Source of the DNA: JALZDI01 sp035557095
GTDB lineage: Bacteria; Actinomycetota; Actinomycetes; Propionibacteriales; Nocardioidaceae
Reading direction: 5' to 3'
Length of the DNA: 22,226 nt
NCBI GenBank assembly: GCA_035557095.1
Contig: DATMEB010000059.1
Coordinates: 1 to 22,226 of the forward strand
The notes under the pieces were generated by a model. The model was given only the letters and a program-made list of their open reading frames with translations. It was not told the DNA's origin and did no database searches. Below, one piece after another: positions 22,007 to 22,226 of the stretch. The position numbers and the translations under genes were made by a program. Numbering within the stretch: the stretch's first letter is position 1; each line of letters opens with the position of its first letter.

Positions 22007-22226
22007 TTACCCTCGATCGAGCAGCACGGCCAGCGCGCGAAGCACCTCGACGACCCCGCCGGGGCCGTCGACGACCAGGTCGGCCCGCTGCGCGAGGGTC
22101 CTCTCCTCGGTCGACCCCGAGCACACCAGCAGCCCCGAGCCGCCGGCCTCGCGGAACGCGTCGACGGCGTCGAAAGCGGCCAGGTCCCCGAGGTCGTCCC
22201 CGGCGAACACGACCGTCCGTGCGTCC
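22007..22226 (-). CDS. otsB: Trehalose-phosphatase OtsB, C-terminal fragment
   Basis: The last 72 codons of a HAD-superfamily phosphatase; the gene continues beyond the right edge. VVFAGDDLGDLAAFDAV is HAD motif IV (GDDxxD) in the form typical of trehalose-6-phosphate phosphatase, and LLVCSGSTEE, RADLVVDGPGGVVEVLRAL is the usual C-terminus of OtsB. It removes phosphate from trehalose 6-phosphate. The stop is TAA, uncommon in this DNA. otsA is not in the window. Confidence 0.87.
   Translation of the reverse strand, partial: DARTVVFAGDDLGDLAAFDAVDAFREAGGSGLLVCSGSTEERTLAQRADLVVDGPGGVVEVLRALAVLLDRG

Overview
The window is GC-rich, gene-dense DNA with frequent GTG/TTG starts and ATGA/GTGA stop-start overlaps. 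It also has a groEL without groES under CIRCE control and a CysO-type sulfur carrier. Together these point to a high-GC actinobacterium. A member of the Propionibacteriales/Nocardioidaceae is my guess, but the sequence does not prove the genus.

Left part (1-5.5 kb). A minus-strand set, MobA/MocA-like nucleotidyltransferase, MoxR ATPase, VWA (CoxE-like) protein and the start of an XdhC/CoxI protein, looks like the maturation half of a molybdenum-hydroxylase (CO dehydrogenase or xanthine dehydrogenase type) operon whose structural genes lie outside. A divergent HD-domain protein, a cutC-DUF4031 pair with a 4-bp overlap, a small Cys/His protein of unknown function, and a stand-alone domain resembling the C-terminus of phospholipase C follow.

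Middle (5.6-12.2 kb). A small secreted protein precedes a MacB/LolD-type ABC ATPase with its FtsX-like permease. Then come a sodium:solute symporter with a small two-helix membrane partner, a stretch of broken small reading frames, and an ESAT-6/WXG100-like small protein.

Right part (12.2-22.2 kb). groEL has a recognisable promoter with two CIRCE operators and is followed upstream by a universal stress protein. A thiamine operon runs the other way: promoter, TPP riboswitch, thiE, thiO, thiS, thiG, a second ThiE/TenI-like gene and thiD, mostly with overlapping stops and starts. It makes the thiazole and joins it to the pyrimidine half; thiC and thiF are not here. Beyond it are a candidate small RNA and a strong terminator. 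A minus-strand group follows: csp, a cysO-like gene and thrC. thrC has a SAM-I (S-box) riboswitch directly in front of its Shine-Dalgarno sequence. The window ends with a frameshifted gene fragment and the 3' end of otsB (trehalose-phosphatase).

The most interesting items are the SAM-I riboswitch on threonine synthase, the candidate sRNA between thiD and csp, the repeat-derived N-terminal extension of ThiD, the TenI-like paralogue inside the thi operon, and the interruption of what I remember as a conserved groEL-csp-moaD/thiS-thrC block by the thiamine operon. I found no mobile element, CRISPR array, tRNA or rRNA.
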